Under the pieces are notes generated by a model. It was given only the letters and a program-made list of their open reading frames with translations, was not told where the DNA came from and searched no databases. Positions 31,397 to 41,870 of a stretch of DNA of 41,919 bases are shown here, piece by piece (the stretch's first letter is position 1; each line of letters opens with the position of its first letter). Source of the stretch: a virus. Location: positions 1 to 41,919 of the IMG/VR virus record IMGVR_UViG_3300034072_001485; one strand, written 5' to 3'. The position numbers and the translations under genes were made by a program.

Positions 31397-34087
31397 GTGG
31401 CCATGTCACCCGACATCATTGCCGAAGTCGTTGAGCGGATTACCGCCGAATTCGGTTTCAAGCCGAAGGGCGATTATTTGCAGCAGGGCAAATGCCCGGC
31501 CTGCGGTAAGCGTGAAATGTATGCGTCGGCCAAGCATCCGAAGATCCTGCGGTGTGGGCGGCTGAACCGCTGCGGGCGCGAATTCGACGCCAAAGACCTT
31601 TACCCCGACATCTTCGACACCTGGTCAAACCGTTACAAGGTGTCGGATCAAAACCCCAATGCCGCCGCCGAAGCCTACCTGTCGTCGGCACGAGGCCTGA
31701 AACTTCTGGGGCTGCGCGGGCATTTTGAACAGGGCCATTTCAAAGATTACGACCGCAACATCGATTCCGCGACCGTGCGCTTTGACCTGCCCGGCGGGTC
31801 GTACTGGGAGCGGATCATTGATCAGCCGGGCCGCTTCGACAAAAAGGCCCACTTCAAAAAGGGGGCCTCGTATCGTGGCCATGTCTGGGCCGCACCGGAT
31901 CAGGGCGAAGAGGTGCAGGCCAAGGCCAGCCGCATCTTCATCACCGAGGGCATATTCGATGCGCTCAGCCTGCGGCAGGTGGGGCATGTGGCCGTGTCGG
32001 CCATGTCCTGCAACAACTGGCCCGAAAAATGGCTGGAAACCTTAAAAACCGCCATCGCCACGCATAAGGTGATCGGCGCACCTGAGCTGGTCTTTGCCTT
32101 CGATATCGGTAAGGCCGGGACCGAATACACCCGAAAATTCGTTGAGCGTGCCCGCGAAGAGGGCTGGCAGGCGACCGCCGCCCAGCCGCGCCCCGAAGGC
32201 GAAACCGAAAAGCTCGATTGGAACGACCTCCTCATCCGCGAGCGGCTGAGCCCCGAAGACATGGAGGCCTATCTGTGGAATGGCCGGGTGCTGCTGGCCG
32301 ACAACGCCCACGAGAAGGCGGTGCTGCTCTGGGAAAAACATCAGTGGGCGTCATTCAGTTTCGTCTTCGACAGCCGTACATGGTGGGCCAGCTTCGACGA
32401 GACCAAGATCAACGAGGCCTGCGAAAAAGAGAAGATCACCCGCCGGGCGGCGGCACGGCGGTGCTGCAATGTCACTGAGGTGGCCAACTGCGCCTTCCGG
32501 CTTTTGTATTTCCAGCGCGACCCGGTGGTATCGGAAAGCCATTACTACCTCTCGCTCGATCTGGCCGGACAGGATGGCACCTATCGGGACAAGGTGTCGC
32601 CTTCGGCACTGGCCGCATCGGGTGAGTTCAAAAAGGCCCTGCTGGGCATTGCGCCGGGCGCGCAATGGACGGGCACGGGCTTCATGCTCGACCGGCTGGT
32701 CAATCAGCAGGTGCGCGGCCTGAAGACGATCGAGACACTGGATTTCACCGGCTATTCGAAGGAGCACGGCGTCTATGTGCTGGGTGACATCGCTGTGCAG
32801 GCCGGGCGCGTCGTTAAAATCAACGACGAAGATTATTTCGACCTGGGCAAGCTGCAGCTCAAGCTGAGAAGCGCCGAACGCATCCTCTCTATCGACTACA
32901 ATGCCGAAGCGTTCGATGTGTCGTGGGTCGATGTGATCTATCAGGCCTTCGGTGGCAACGGCATGGTGACCCTCGTCTTTTGGGTCATGTCGATGTTTGC
33001 CGAACAGATTCGCGTGGCGCAAAAATCGCTCGCCTTCATCGAAATGTCGGGCATCCCCGGCACCGGCAAATCCACGCTGATCGAGTTCTTGTGGAAACTC
33101 TATGGCCGCGAAGGCTACGAAGGGTTTGACCCGTCAAAGGCCACGCCAGCCGCGCTGGCGCGCAACCTGTCGCGCACGGCCAATATCCCGGTTGTGTTCA
33201 TGGAAGGCGACCGCTCAGACAGCGCGCCGCACAGCCGCAAATTCGATTGGGACGAACTTAAGGCCCTTTACAACGGGCGCTCGGTCAGAAGCCGCGGCGT
33301 CAAAAACAGCGGCACTGAAACCTATGAGCCGCCGTTCCGCGCCAGCCTGATCATCGAACAAAACTACCCGGTCAATGCCTCTCCGGCCGTCATGGAACGC
33401 ATCATGTCCATGACCTTTACCAAGGATGGCTGGGGACCGGATACCAAGACCGCCGCGAACCGGCTTGAACACTGGCCCATGGACAGCCTGAGCGGGGCCG
33501 TGGTGCACATCGCCCGCGCCGAAAAGGCCTACATGGCGCGGTTCCTGAGCGTCTTTGCCGATTGGGAAGCGCAGTTTCTGACCGGCACACATAAGGTCCG
33601 CAACGGTCGCCTCCGCAAGAATTTCGCGCAACTGCACGCGGGCCTTGAGGCCATGGCCCCGCTGCTGAAAATCCCGGCCAGCCGCGTCACGGAGCTGCAC
33701 GCGCACATCAACGCTTTGGCCGTCGAACGCGACCGCGCGCTTGAGGCCGATCACCCCGTCGTGGCGCAGTTCTGGGAAGTGTTCGACTACCTCGAAGCCA
33801 TCGAGATCAAGAAAGACCCGGACAAGGTCTTTGGTTCGCTCAACTGGCACCGCGACGGTTTGAACAAAATCGCCGTCAACCTTCAGGCATTCGAAGCCGC
33901 CTGCCGCAACGCCGGCGTCTCTGCCCCCGCTACGGACGAGCTGAAGAAGCACCTCAAATCCTCAAAGGTCAGGCCCTTCTTTGACGCCACGACGGTCAAC
34001 ACCTCCGCGCATGGCCACCAGCACTGCTGGGTCTTCCTGACCGAAGCCGCCGCCAAAGCCCAAAAACTCCAGTCGAAAGGTAAGTAA
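31397..34087 (+). CDS. Primase-helicase, P4 alpha-like
   Basis: An 896-aa replication protein. A zinc-binding N-terminus (Cys33, Cys36, Cys53, Cys59) is followed by a TOPRIM primase core (ITEGIFDAL with Glu184; VFAFDIGKAG with Asp236) and a C-terminal ATPase with Walker A GIPGTGKST (552-560) and a likely Walker B FMEGDRSD. Domain order and size resemble the P4 alpha and related phage primase-helicases that start replication at iterons. The start is GTG 31397 or ATG 31403. It replaces the P2 gpA initiator, so replication is probably of theta type. Confidence 0.88.
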   Translation: MAMSPDIIAEVVERITAEFGFKPKGDYLQQGKCPACGKREMYASAKHPKILRCGRLNRCGREFDAKDLYPDIFDTWSNRYKVSDQNPNAAAEAYLSSARGLKLLGLRGHFEQGHFKDYDRNIDSATVRFDLPGGSYWERIIDQPGRFDKKAHFKKGASYRGHVWAAPDQGEEVQAKASRIFITEGIFDALSLRQVGHVAVSAMSCNNWPEKWLETLKTAIATHKVIGAPELVFAFDIGKAGTEYTRKFVERAREEGWQATAAQPRPEGETEKLDWNDLLIRERLSPEDMEAYLWNGRVLLADNAHEKAVLLWEKHQWASFSFVFDSRTWWASFDETKINEACEKEKITRRAAARRCCNVTEVANCAFRLLYFQRDPVVSESHYYLSLDLAGQDGTYRDKVSPSALAASGEFKKALLGIAPGAQWTGTGFMLDRLVNQQVRGLKTIETLDFTGYSKEHGVYVLGDIAVQAGRVVKINDEDYFDLGKLQLKLRSAERILSIDYNAEAFDVSWVDVIYQAFGGNGMVTLVFWVMSMFAEQIRVAQKSLAFIEMSGIPGTGKSTLIEFLWKLYGREGYEGFDPSKATPAALARNLSRTANIPVVFMEGDRSDSAPHSRKFDWDELKALYNGRSVRSRGVKNSGTETYEPPFRASLIIEQNYPVNASPAVMERIMSMTFTKDGWGPDTKTAANRLEHWPMDSLSGAVVHIARAEKAYMARFLSVFADWEAQFLTGTHKVRNGRLRKNFAQLHAGLEAMAPLLKIPASRVTELHAHINALAVERDRALEADHPVVAQFWEVFDYLEAIEIKKDPDKVFGSLNWHRDGLNKIAVNLQAFEAACRNAGVSAPATDELKKHLKSSKVRPFFDATTVNTSAHGHQHCWVFLTEAAAKAQKLQSKGK

Positions 34088-34089
34088 TT

Positions 34090-34395
34090 ATGGCCACGAT
34101 ACACGACATCAAACTGACTCCGGCGCGTCTTGACCGCGCCAAGCGTGAGTTGAAAAAGCTGCTGCCCGACGTACAGCATTCGCACCGGCTTGAGGCCTTT
34201 GCGCGAGGCTTCGGCTTCGGGTCGTACCATGCGTTTCAAAAATACGTTCAGGAACAGGATGAGCGCGGGGAATTGATCCGCGCGAAAGCCGCAGACTCGT
34301 CGTTCAACGCCTATCTTGCCGCGTCAGGCGTGGCCCTCAACAGCAACACAATGCTGACGGACATGCTGCGCAAATGGCCTGAGGCGAGGGCCTGA
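34090..34395 (+). CDS. Unknown small helical protein
   Basis: A 101-aa basic protein beginning 2 bp after the primase stop. It has the segment HRLEAFARGFGFGSYHAFQK, a short helix-loop-helix pattern seen in many phage and plasmid small proteins whose role I do not know. It may assist replication by context. Confidence 0.7.
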   Translation: MATIHDIKLTPARLDRAKRELKKLLPDVQHSHRLEAFARGFGFGSYHAFQKYVQEQDERGELIRAKAADSSFNAYLAASGVALNSNTMLTDMLRKWPEARA

Positions 34396-34397
34396 TC

Positions 34398-35165
34398 ATG
34401 ACAGACCTTGATCAGCTTTACCCCCGCGCCGTCTACTTCGTCACCAACGAGCGTAAAGCCGCGACCTCATTTATCCAGCGCAAGCTGATGATCGGCTACA
34501 ACACCGCCGCCGCACTGATGGAGCGGATGGAGGCCGAAGGCGTTGTCTCGGCGGCTGACCATGTGGGTAAGCGCGAGATCCTGATCGACCCGACCGATGC
34601 GCCGGAATCCGCCGCCCCTACATCCTCCCCTGCGCCAGCGGGGGAAGGGGTCGAGGGGGCAACCCCAACCCCACAACCCGAACCCCAGCCCGAACCCGCC
34701 TACACCGGCCCGACCAAACGCTTCACCTGCGACGGTTGCGACACCACGGCCACGGGGCCGGTGGACGGCCTGCCGCGCGGCTGGTGGACGCAAACGTCAG
34801 GCAAGATCGGCACGCTCTACAAATGCGAGGCCTGCGCCCAGCGCAACGCCAGCCGCATCGCCACCGAGCACATGACGACGAAGGAGATCCTCAACGCCGG
34901 ATCAGAGGGCGCGGAGGTCGATCTCATTGTCGCCGCCGCTCAGAGTCGCCTGAAATCCTACATCAGCCGCCTCCAGCTGCTGCGCGAAGACGCCCTCGCT
35001 ATCGCCGCCGACAAGAGGGACGTGTGCGCCCAGGCCAAGGGTGAAGGCTTCGACACCAAGGTGATCCTCAAGCTGCTCGCCGAAATGAACAAAGACCCGG
35101 CCAAACGGCAGGGGGAGCAGACCATGCTCGAACTCTACGCCGCCGAAGTCGGCTTCAACCTCTAA
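34398..35165 (+). CDS. Fusion of FtsK-gamma winged helix, zinc ribbon and GapR-like domain
   Basis: A 255-aa DNA-binding protein. Residues 3-64 match the FtsK gamma domain (DQLYPRAVYFVTNERKAATS and IQRKLMIGYNTAAALMERME), which reads oriented motifs in chromosomes. A Pro-rich linker (66-105), partly encoded by a hairpin element, leads to a four-Cys knuckle (111, 114, 143, 146). Residues about 178-255 match GapR (DUF2312): QSRLKSYISRL, AQAKGEGFDTKV, DPAKRQGEQTMLELYAAEVG. GapR binds overtwisted AT-rich DNA and aids replication in Caulobacter. I know of no described protein that joins the two. It lies two genes after the primase-helicase. The role in replication or topology control is inference. 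Confidence 0.85.
   Translation: MTDLDQLYPRAVYFVTNERKAATSFIQRKLMIGYNTAAALMERMEAEGVVSAADHVGKREILIDPTDAPESAAPTSSPAPAGEGVEGATPTPQPEPQPEPAYTGPTKRFTCDGCDTTATGPVDGLPRGWWTQTSGKIGTLYKCEACAQRNASRIATEHMTTKEILNAGSEGAEVDLIVAAAQSRLKSYISRLQLLREDALAIAADKRDVCAQAKGEGFDTKVILKLLAEMNKDPAKRQGEQTMLELYAAEVGFNL
34620..34665. repeat. Second GC-rich hairpin element inside a gene
   Basis: CCCCTGC-GCCA-GCGGGGG (34627-34644) is followed by GAAGGGG and GAGGGGGC. It encodes a Ser/Pro/Gly-rich linker in the FtsK-gamma/GapR fusion and resembles the element at 30787. Confidence 0.45.
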
Positions 35166-35197
35166 CCCCCACCCCCACAGCATCAGGAGATCAAGAT

Positions 35198-35623
35198 ATG
35201 ACTGCGGAATCCGTAATGACAGAGGCCCATGCGGCCATCGAAAAAGACACCTGCCCCCTGCCCGAAGGCGACTACGCCATCGTCGAAGTGCTGGGGCACC
35301 GGACCCTTGTGGGCCGCGTGGCCGAGGTCGAACGCTTTGGCACCAAGTTCCTGAGCGTCGAAGCTATCTGGCAGGACGCGCTCCTGCCTGCTGCCCTGAT
35401 CGGCGGTGCCTCGATCTATCAGTTCACCCCGATCACCCGCGATATCGCCCGCACCCGTCAGGCCAAATACGAATACCAGCTACCCGCCCCGGTGCAGGCC
35501 ATTGCCCCCGCCCCGGCCCTGCCTGCGCCGGTTGAGGATGCGGACACGCTGGCCGACCTCGACCCTGAGCCATGGGACGATGAAACCGGCGAAGATGAAG
35601 ACGACGACGGGCAACCCTTCTGA
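35198..35623 (+). CDS. Unknown protein with SSB-like acidic tail
   Basis: A 141-aa protein. A compact N-terminal beta domain (about 20-90, YAIVEVLGHRTLVGRVAEVE, GGASIYQFTPITRDIA), then an Ala/Pro linker and a strongly acidic end DDETGEDEDDDGQPF. The last residues resemble the SSB tip (DDDIPF) that docks replication and repair proteins. The N-terminal part is not an OB fold I can recognise. AGGAG precedes the ATG. Confidence 0.65.
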   Translation: MTAESVMTEAHAAIEKDTCPLPEGDYAIVEVLGHRTLVGRVAEVERFGTKFLSVEAIWQDALLPAALIGGASIYQFTPITRDIARTRQAKYEYQLPAPVQAIAPAPALPAPVEDADTLADLDPEPWDDETGEDEDDDGQPF

Positions 35624-35625
35624 CC

Positions 35626-35955
35626 ATGGCCCTGATCCTTGTCCACCTCACCTATTGGGCTCCGGGCTGCGAGGACCTTGCGGCGGGCGATAACCGCCTG
35701 TGGCGCTGGGTCTATGACAAAGACGGTCAGGAGGTGCTTCGCCGCGCCTCCGGTCTGGCCAGGGTCGCCATCACCGGCCTCAGCCTGCGCCCCGAAGGCG
35801 ATTTCACCGACATCTGCGCCCGCATCGAAGGCCAGCCCAAGCCCGTGCCGATGGCCACCGTCGTCAGTGGCGGCCTGACCTTCGCCCAGCTCGAAACCGC
35901 ACTCAAAACCCTCATCACCAACGAACGCGACAAACACGAAAAGGAAGCCGCATGA
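35626..35955 (+). CDS. Unknown small protein before the methylases
   Basis: A 109-aa protein beginning 2 bp after the previous stop, with a beta-rich N-terminus (ILVHLTYWAPGCEDL) and a helical basic end (FAQLETALKTLITNERDKHE). No family recognised. Its stop overlaps the cytosine methylase ATG by 4 nt. Confidence 0.65.
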   Translation: MALILVHLTYWAPGCEDLAAGDNRLWRWVYDKDGQEVLRRASGLARVAITGLSLRPEGDFTDICARIEGQPKPVPMATVVSGGLTFAQLETALKTLITNERDKHEKEAA

Positions 35956-37643
35956 GCCTTCTCAAAACCACTGCGCTCGCCGCCGTCCTCGCCACCCAGC
36001 CCGGACTTATCGTTGACCTCTTTGCCGGTGGCGGCGGGGCGTCCGAAGGCATCGAACAGGGGATGGAACGCCCGGTCGATATCGCGGCCAACCACGACCC
36101 TTCGGCCATCGGCATGCACACCGTCAATCACCCCAAGACGGCCCACTATGAGGAGGATATCCTCACGCTAGACCCCAAGGTCGCAACCAAGGGCCTGCCG
36201 ATCGATCTCCTGTGGCTGTCTCCTGACTGCCGCCACTTTTCGAAGGCCAAGGGCGGTCAGCCGGTTTCCAAGGAAATCCGCTCGCTCGCTGACGTGGCGC
36301 TGAAATGGATTGACGCCTGCGACATCCGCATGGGGATGATCCTAGAAAACGTCGAAGAGTTTCAGACCTGGGGGCCTCTGATCCAAGGGGCCAAGGGCAT
36401 GATGCCGTGCCCGGCGCGCAAGGGCGAAGATTTCCGGCGCTATGTGCAGCGCCTGAAAGACGGCGGCGCGACCTCGGTTGAATACAAGGTGCTGTCTGCC
36501 AAAGACTACGGCGCGCCGACCCTGAGAAAGCGCCTGTTCCTGATCGCGCGTTTCGACGGCCTGCCTGTCGTCTGGCCTGAGCCCACCCACGGCCACCCGG
36601 ATTCCGAAGACGTGAAATCGGGCAGGCTTCTGCCCTATCGCACGGCGGCGGAATGCATCGACTGGTCTATCCCGTGCAAATCGGTGATCTTTCGGGACGA
36701 GCCGCTGAAGGACAAGACGAACGCGCGCATCGCCGCCGGTTGCGTCAAATTCGTGCTCAACGCGGCCAAGCCGTTTATCGTGCCGATCACCCACACCTCA
36801 GGCGGAAATGCGGCCTATAAAATCGACGAACCGCTGCGCACCATCACCACGGCAAAGGGTGGCGAATTCGCGCTCGTTAAGCCGGTGCTGCAAAAGGCCG
36901 ACGACGTGAAGGCGGGCTTTGTGGTGCCGCTCACCCATGCGGGTGGGGCCGACCGGGTGACCGATATCGAAACGCCTATCCCCACCATCACAGGTGCCAA
37001 TCGCGGGGAATTCGGGCTGGCCGAAGTCCACCTGAAGCGCGCCGAAAAGGTACTGGCCTTCATGGCTCAGCACAACAATGGCTTTGCCGCCGAAAACGCG
37101 GGCCGCAGCGTCGAGGAACCGCTTTCGACCATCACGGGCCGCGCCACCCAGCAGCAGCTGGTGACCGCGCATCTGGTAAAATTTCACAAAGACCATCAGG
37201 GCGCCAGCGTCGAAGATCCGCTGGGTACCATCACCCAGCGTGAGAAATACGGCCTCGTCTATGCTTTCTTGGTCAAATACTACGGCGCGAATTTCAACGG
37301 TCAGCGCCTTGATGAACCGGCCCACACCGTCACGTCAAAAGACCGCTTCGGGCTGGTGACCGTCCACGTCGAAGGCGAAGAATATGTCGTCGTCGATATC
37401 CAGATGCGCATGCTCACCCCGCGCGAGCTGGCGCGGTGTCAGGGCTTCGACGACAGTTACGTTCTGGATCCGGAATGCTGGTACGTCACGGAATCCGGAC
37501 GCCGCAAGTTCGGACGCCTGCCGAAGACGCATCAGATCGCCCGCATCGGTAACAGCGTCTGCCCCGTCATGGCTAAGGTGCTGACCGCTGCCAACTTCGG
37601 CCCTCGATCGAACAGCTACGCGGCGGAAAGGATCGCCGCATGA
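35952..37643 (+). CDS. DNA cytosine-C5 methyltransferase with repeated target region
   Basis: A 563-aa enzyme with FAGGGGASEG (24-33, SAM binding), catalytic SPDC (90-93, Cys93, an SPDCRHFS variant of the usual PCQ motif), ENV (132-134), RKR (192-194) and the C-terminal GNSV (533-536). Between them, a motif of type EPLxTIT recurs five times (293, 341, 389, 422, 455), which is unusual; the repeats lie where the target-recognition region sits. It probably protects phage DNA from host restriction or alters gene control. Coupled to both neighbours by 4-nt overlaps. Confidence 0.92.
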   Translation: MSLLKTTALAAVLATQPGLIVDLFAGGGGASEGIEQGMERPVDIAANHDPSAIGMHTVNHPKTAHYEEDILTLDPKVATKGLPIDLLWLSPDCRHFSKAKGGQPVSKEIRSLADVALKWIDACDIRMGMILENVEEFQTWGPLIQGAKGMMPCPARKGEDFRRYVQRLKDGGATSVEYKVLSAKDYGAPTLRKRLFLIARFDGLPVVWPEPTHGHPDSEDVKSGRLLPYRTAAECIDWSIPCKSVIFRDEPLKDKTNARIAAGCVKFVLNAAKPFIVPITHTSGGNAAYKIDEPLRTITTAKGGEFALVKPVLQKADDVKAGFVVPLTHAGGADRVTDIETPIPTITGANRGEFGLAEVHLKRAEKVLAFMAQHNNGFAAENAGRSVEEPLSTITGRATQQQLVTAHLVKFHKDHQGASVEDPLGTITQREKYGLVYAFLVKYYGANFNGQRLDEPAHTVTSKDRFGLVTVHVEGEEYVVVDIQMRMLTPRELARCQGFDDSYVLDPECWYVTESGRRKFGRLPKTHQIARIGNSVCPVMAKVLTAANFGPRSNSYAAERIAA

Positions 37644-38086
37644 TCCGCCCTGACCTCCCCCGTCTGGCCCTGACGGTCAGGCAACCGTGGCTGTGGGCCA
37701 TGGAAAACCTTGGCAAAGACATCGAAAATCGCTCGTGGCCTACTCAGGTGCGCGGCACCATCTGTCTGCATGCCGGGCTCGGCATGAAGCAGGCTGAGTT
37801 TTCCGATGCCATGGAGGATATCTTTCAAATCTTGGGGGCCGACGACAGGTGCGTCAAATCCCGCCTAGAGATGAAAGCCGATGCTCACCGTGAATATGAG
37901 GCGACCAAAGGCCGCATCATAGCCACGGTCGATATCGTCGATTGCGTCACGGAATCCACCTCGCCGTGGTTCTTTGGCCGCTATGGCTTCGTTCTGGCCA
38001 ACTTCCGCCGCGTCGAGCCCATCGCAGTGCGCGGTAAGCTGGGCTTCTTCGACTGGCGCAGCCGCGTCATGGGGGTGGCCGCATGA
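37640..38086 (+). CDS. ASCH-domain protein
   Basis: A 148-aa protein with the ASCH signature: LTVRQPWLWAM, KDIENRSW, RGTICLHAG and the late FVLANFRRVEPI-GKLGFFDW part. The PUA-like fold binds RNA or modified bases. It stands between the cytosine and adenine methylases with 4-nt overlaps on both sides, which suggests a link to modified DNA or its substrates; no such role is shown by sequence alone. Confidence 0.85.
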   Translation: MIRPDLPRLALTVRQPWLWAMENLGKDIENRSWPTQVRGTICLHAGLGMKQAEFSDAMEDIFQILGADDRCVKSRLEMKADAHREYEATKGRIIATVDIVDCVTESTSPWFFGRYGFVLANFRRVEPIAVRGKLGFFDWRSRVMGVAA

Positions 38087-38913
38087 GCCAGAAACCCACA
38101 GCCCTGCGCTATCACGGCGGCAAGTTCCGTCTGGCCCCGTGGATCATCAGCCACTTCCCGGCCCACAAAACCTACGTCGAGCCGTTCGGCGGGGCCGCCG
38201 GTGTGTTGCTTCGCAAAGAGCGCTCCTATGCCGAGGTCTATAACGACCTCGACGGCGATGTCGTCAACTTCTTCGCCGTCATCCGCGACCCGCAGAAGCG
38301 TGAGGCGTTGATCGAGGCCATCGCCCTGACGCCCTACGCCCGTGACGAATTCGAAGCGGACTACGATCACACCGATGATCCGGTCGAGCGGGCGCGCCGT
38401 TTGTGCGTGCGCTCCGGCATGGGCTTCGGCTCGGCGGCGACCACAGGGCAACCCGTGGGCTTCAGGATTGACACAGCACGGCCCTATGGCACGGCTCAGG
38501 CGATCTGGACGCGCTTCCCCCAGACGCTCGGCATCATGGGCGACCGCTTCGGGGCCGTCCTGATCGAAAACCGCGCGGCGGACATCGTGATCAGAAACCA
38601 TGACCGCCCGGACACCCTCTTTTTCGTCGATCCGCCCTACCTCGCGGAAACGCGGCGCATGGGGAAATCCGCCTGCTACCGGCACGAAATGACCGAAGCC
38701 CAGCACGCGGCACTCTTGGCCCAGCTCACCGAGGTCAAGGGCATGGTGGTCCTGAGCGGTTACCGCTCTGAGCTGTACGACCGGGCGCTTGCGGGCTGGA
38801 CCGCCTTTGAGAAGGACACAGCGGCTTCAGGCGGTCGGGGCTCAGTGGCCCGGACGGAAACCGTGTGGCTCAACCCCGCCTGCGCAGCCGCCCTGCAACG
38901 GAGGGCCGCATGA
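38083..38913 (+). CDS. D12-class DNA N6-adenine methyltransferase (second)
   Basis: A 276-aa Dam-type enzyme: RYHGGKFRLAPW (9-20), EPFGGAAG (33-40) and DPPY (183-186), with a D12-type middle region and the C-terminal VVLSGYRSELYD. It is distinct from the late-operon enzyme at 866 and would be made early. It overlaps the ASCH gene and the MT-A70 gene. Confidence 0.92.
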   Translation: MSQKPTALRYHGGKFRLAPWIISHFPAHKTYVEPFGGAAGVLLRKERSYAEVYNDLDGDVVNFFAVIRDPQKREALIEAIALTPYARDEFEADYDHTDDPVERARRLCVRSGMGFGSAATTGQPVGFRIDTARPYGTAQAIWTRFPQTLGIMGDRFGAVLIENRAADIVIRNHDRPDTLFFVDPPYLAETRRMGKSACYRHEMTEAQHAALLAQLTEVKGMVVLSGYRSELYDRALAGWTAFEKDTAASGGRGSVARTETVWLNPACAAALQRRAA

Positions 38914-39521
38914 CGTGGCCCTTCGACAACCTGACGCCCCTGAAATACGGGGCGATTCTGGCCGATCCACCTTGGTCTTACGACATGTATTCCGAAAAGG
39001 GCTATGCCAAGAGCCCGGAGGGCCACTATTCGACGATGCCGATCGAAGCCATTAAGGCCCTGCCGGTGCGCGACCTCGCGGCTAAGGACTGCCTCCTGTT
39101 CCTCTGGTCCACCTGGCCACATCTGAAGATGGCTCAGGAGGTGATCGAGGCGTGGGGCTTTACCTACAAAACCGGCGGATCGTGGTTCAAAAAGATGAGC
39201 CGGGGCGGGTCAGGCTTCGGCACCGGCTACATTTTTCGCTCGTCTTGTGAGCCGTTTTTGGTGGCCACCCTCGGACGGCCGGAAATCGCCCTGAAAAATC
39301 AGCGGGGCGAAATTCTGACGGCGGACCTTGATCGGGATCCGGACGCATGGCCCGACGCGATCGAGGGCCTGCGTCGCGAACACAGCCGAAAGCCGCCGGA
39401 AGCACGCGAAATGCTCGATCGTTTGCTGCCTCGATCATTCAAGGCTGAGCTTTTCGCGCGCGAACCTTGGGCCGGACATGACGTCTGGGGCAACCAGACA
39501 GACAAGTTCGAAGCCGCTTGA
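38910..39521 (+). CDS. MT-A70 family adenine methyltransferase
   Basis: A 203-aa enzyme with DPPW (19-22), the catalytic signature of the MT-A70 family, plus LLFLWSTWPHLKMAQEVI and GYIFRSSCEPFLVATLGRP. In phages these methylate adenine N6 in DNA. ATG 38910 overlaps the upstream stop; the longer frame starts inside the upstream gene. It is the third adenine methylase of the prophage. Confidence 0.9.
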   Translation: MTWPFDNLTPLKYGAILADPPWSYDMYSEKGYAKSPEGHYSTMPIEAIKALPVRDLAAKDCLLFLWSTWPHLKMAQEVIEAWGFTYKTGGSWFKKMSRGGSGFGTGYIFRSSCEPFLVATLGRPEIALKNQRGEILTADLDRDPDAWPDAIEGLRREHSRKPPEAREMLDRLLPRSFKAELFAREPWAGHDVWGNQTDKFEAA

Positions 39522-39700
39522 TGACACCTCCGGCCAGCGACAAAGAGGGTATGACACCCGCTTGCGACACCGTCGTGTCGCTGGCCGACGTGCGTGCGCG
39601 CCGCGATGCGCGCGAAACCATGCTTGAAATGGTGCGCGAGCTTGCGCGCCAGACCGCCATAGCCCATCATGAGGCGGCCATGAGGAGGACGGACGTATGA
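39521..39700 (+). CDS. Small unknown protein after MT-A70
   Basis: A 59-aa protein, mostly one long charged helix (SLADVRARRDARETMLEMVR). ATG 39521 overlaps the MT-A70 stop (TGATG), and its own stop overlaps the next ATG by 4 nt, which supports translation. Function unknown. Confidence 0.6.
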   Translation: MTPPASDKEGMTPACDTVVSLADVRARRDARETMLEMVRELARQTAIAHHEAAMRRTDV

Positions 39701-40217
39701 TTTTTCATAACGGCTTTATTGCAGTTTACGCGCCGGGTACATCCACTAGTGATTATTACGTCTGGCCCTCACCAGAGCAGTATTGTCTGCCGGAATTTAG
39801 ACCTATTGAGGACATAACTCCCGGATGGCCTGAAGCCCGCTCAATCTTTGAGGTTCTTGCTCCAGAATTTTTTTCGTTTGTTTTGGATGATCTGCACAGC
39901 CTTATATTTGACAGCAGATTTTTGGACGAAATAATCAACTGCTGTCCAATTCAATATCTACCTCAGATAAGGCATTTAAGCCTCCTGATTACCGAGTGGC
40001 TTGGTAAAACGATGCCATGGGGCGAATTGCGGATCGGCATAGGATGCCCTATGCACGATGGTGTTTTAAATGAGATTGAGGCGTATTTGAACGATCACGA
40101 CAGAAGATGCGAGGCAATGGGCCTCCCAACCCCCTTACAAGGGGTGCGCCATTTATTGGGGCTGGAACCCGCTGCAACTGCACTAAAACACGTTAAAATC
40201 AGTATTTCCCCACGCCT

Positions 40218-40221
<4 letters not shown>
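39697..40221 (+). CDS. Unknown AT-rich gene before the integrase
   Basis: A 174-aa protein with no family recognised. It has a Trp/Tyr-rich N-terminus, a hydrophobic helical middle (FFSFVLDDLHSLIFD, IRHLSLLITEWLG) and a C-terminal soluble part. It is visibly AT-richer than all neighbouring early genes, yet is joined to both by overlapping start and stop codons (ATGA before, GTGA after). The pattern fits a swapped-in accessory gene; a role in superinfection or anti-phage defence is possible but not shown. Confidence 0.75.
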
Positions 40222-41870
<1,649 letters not shown>

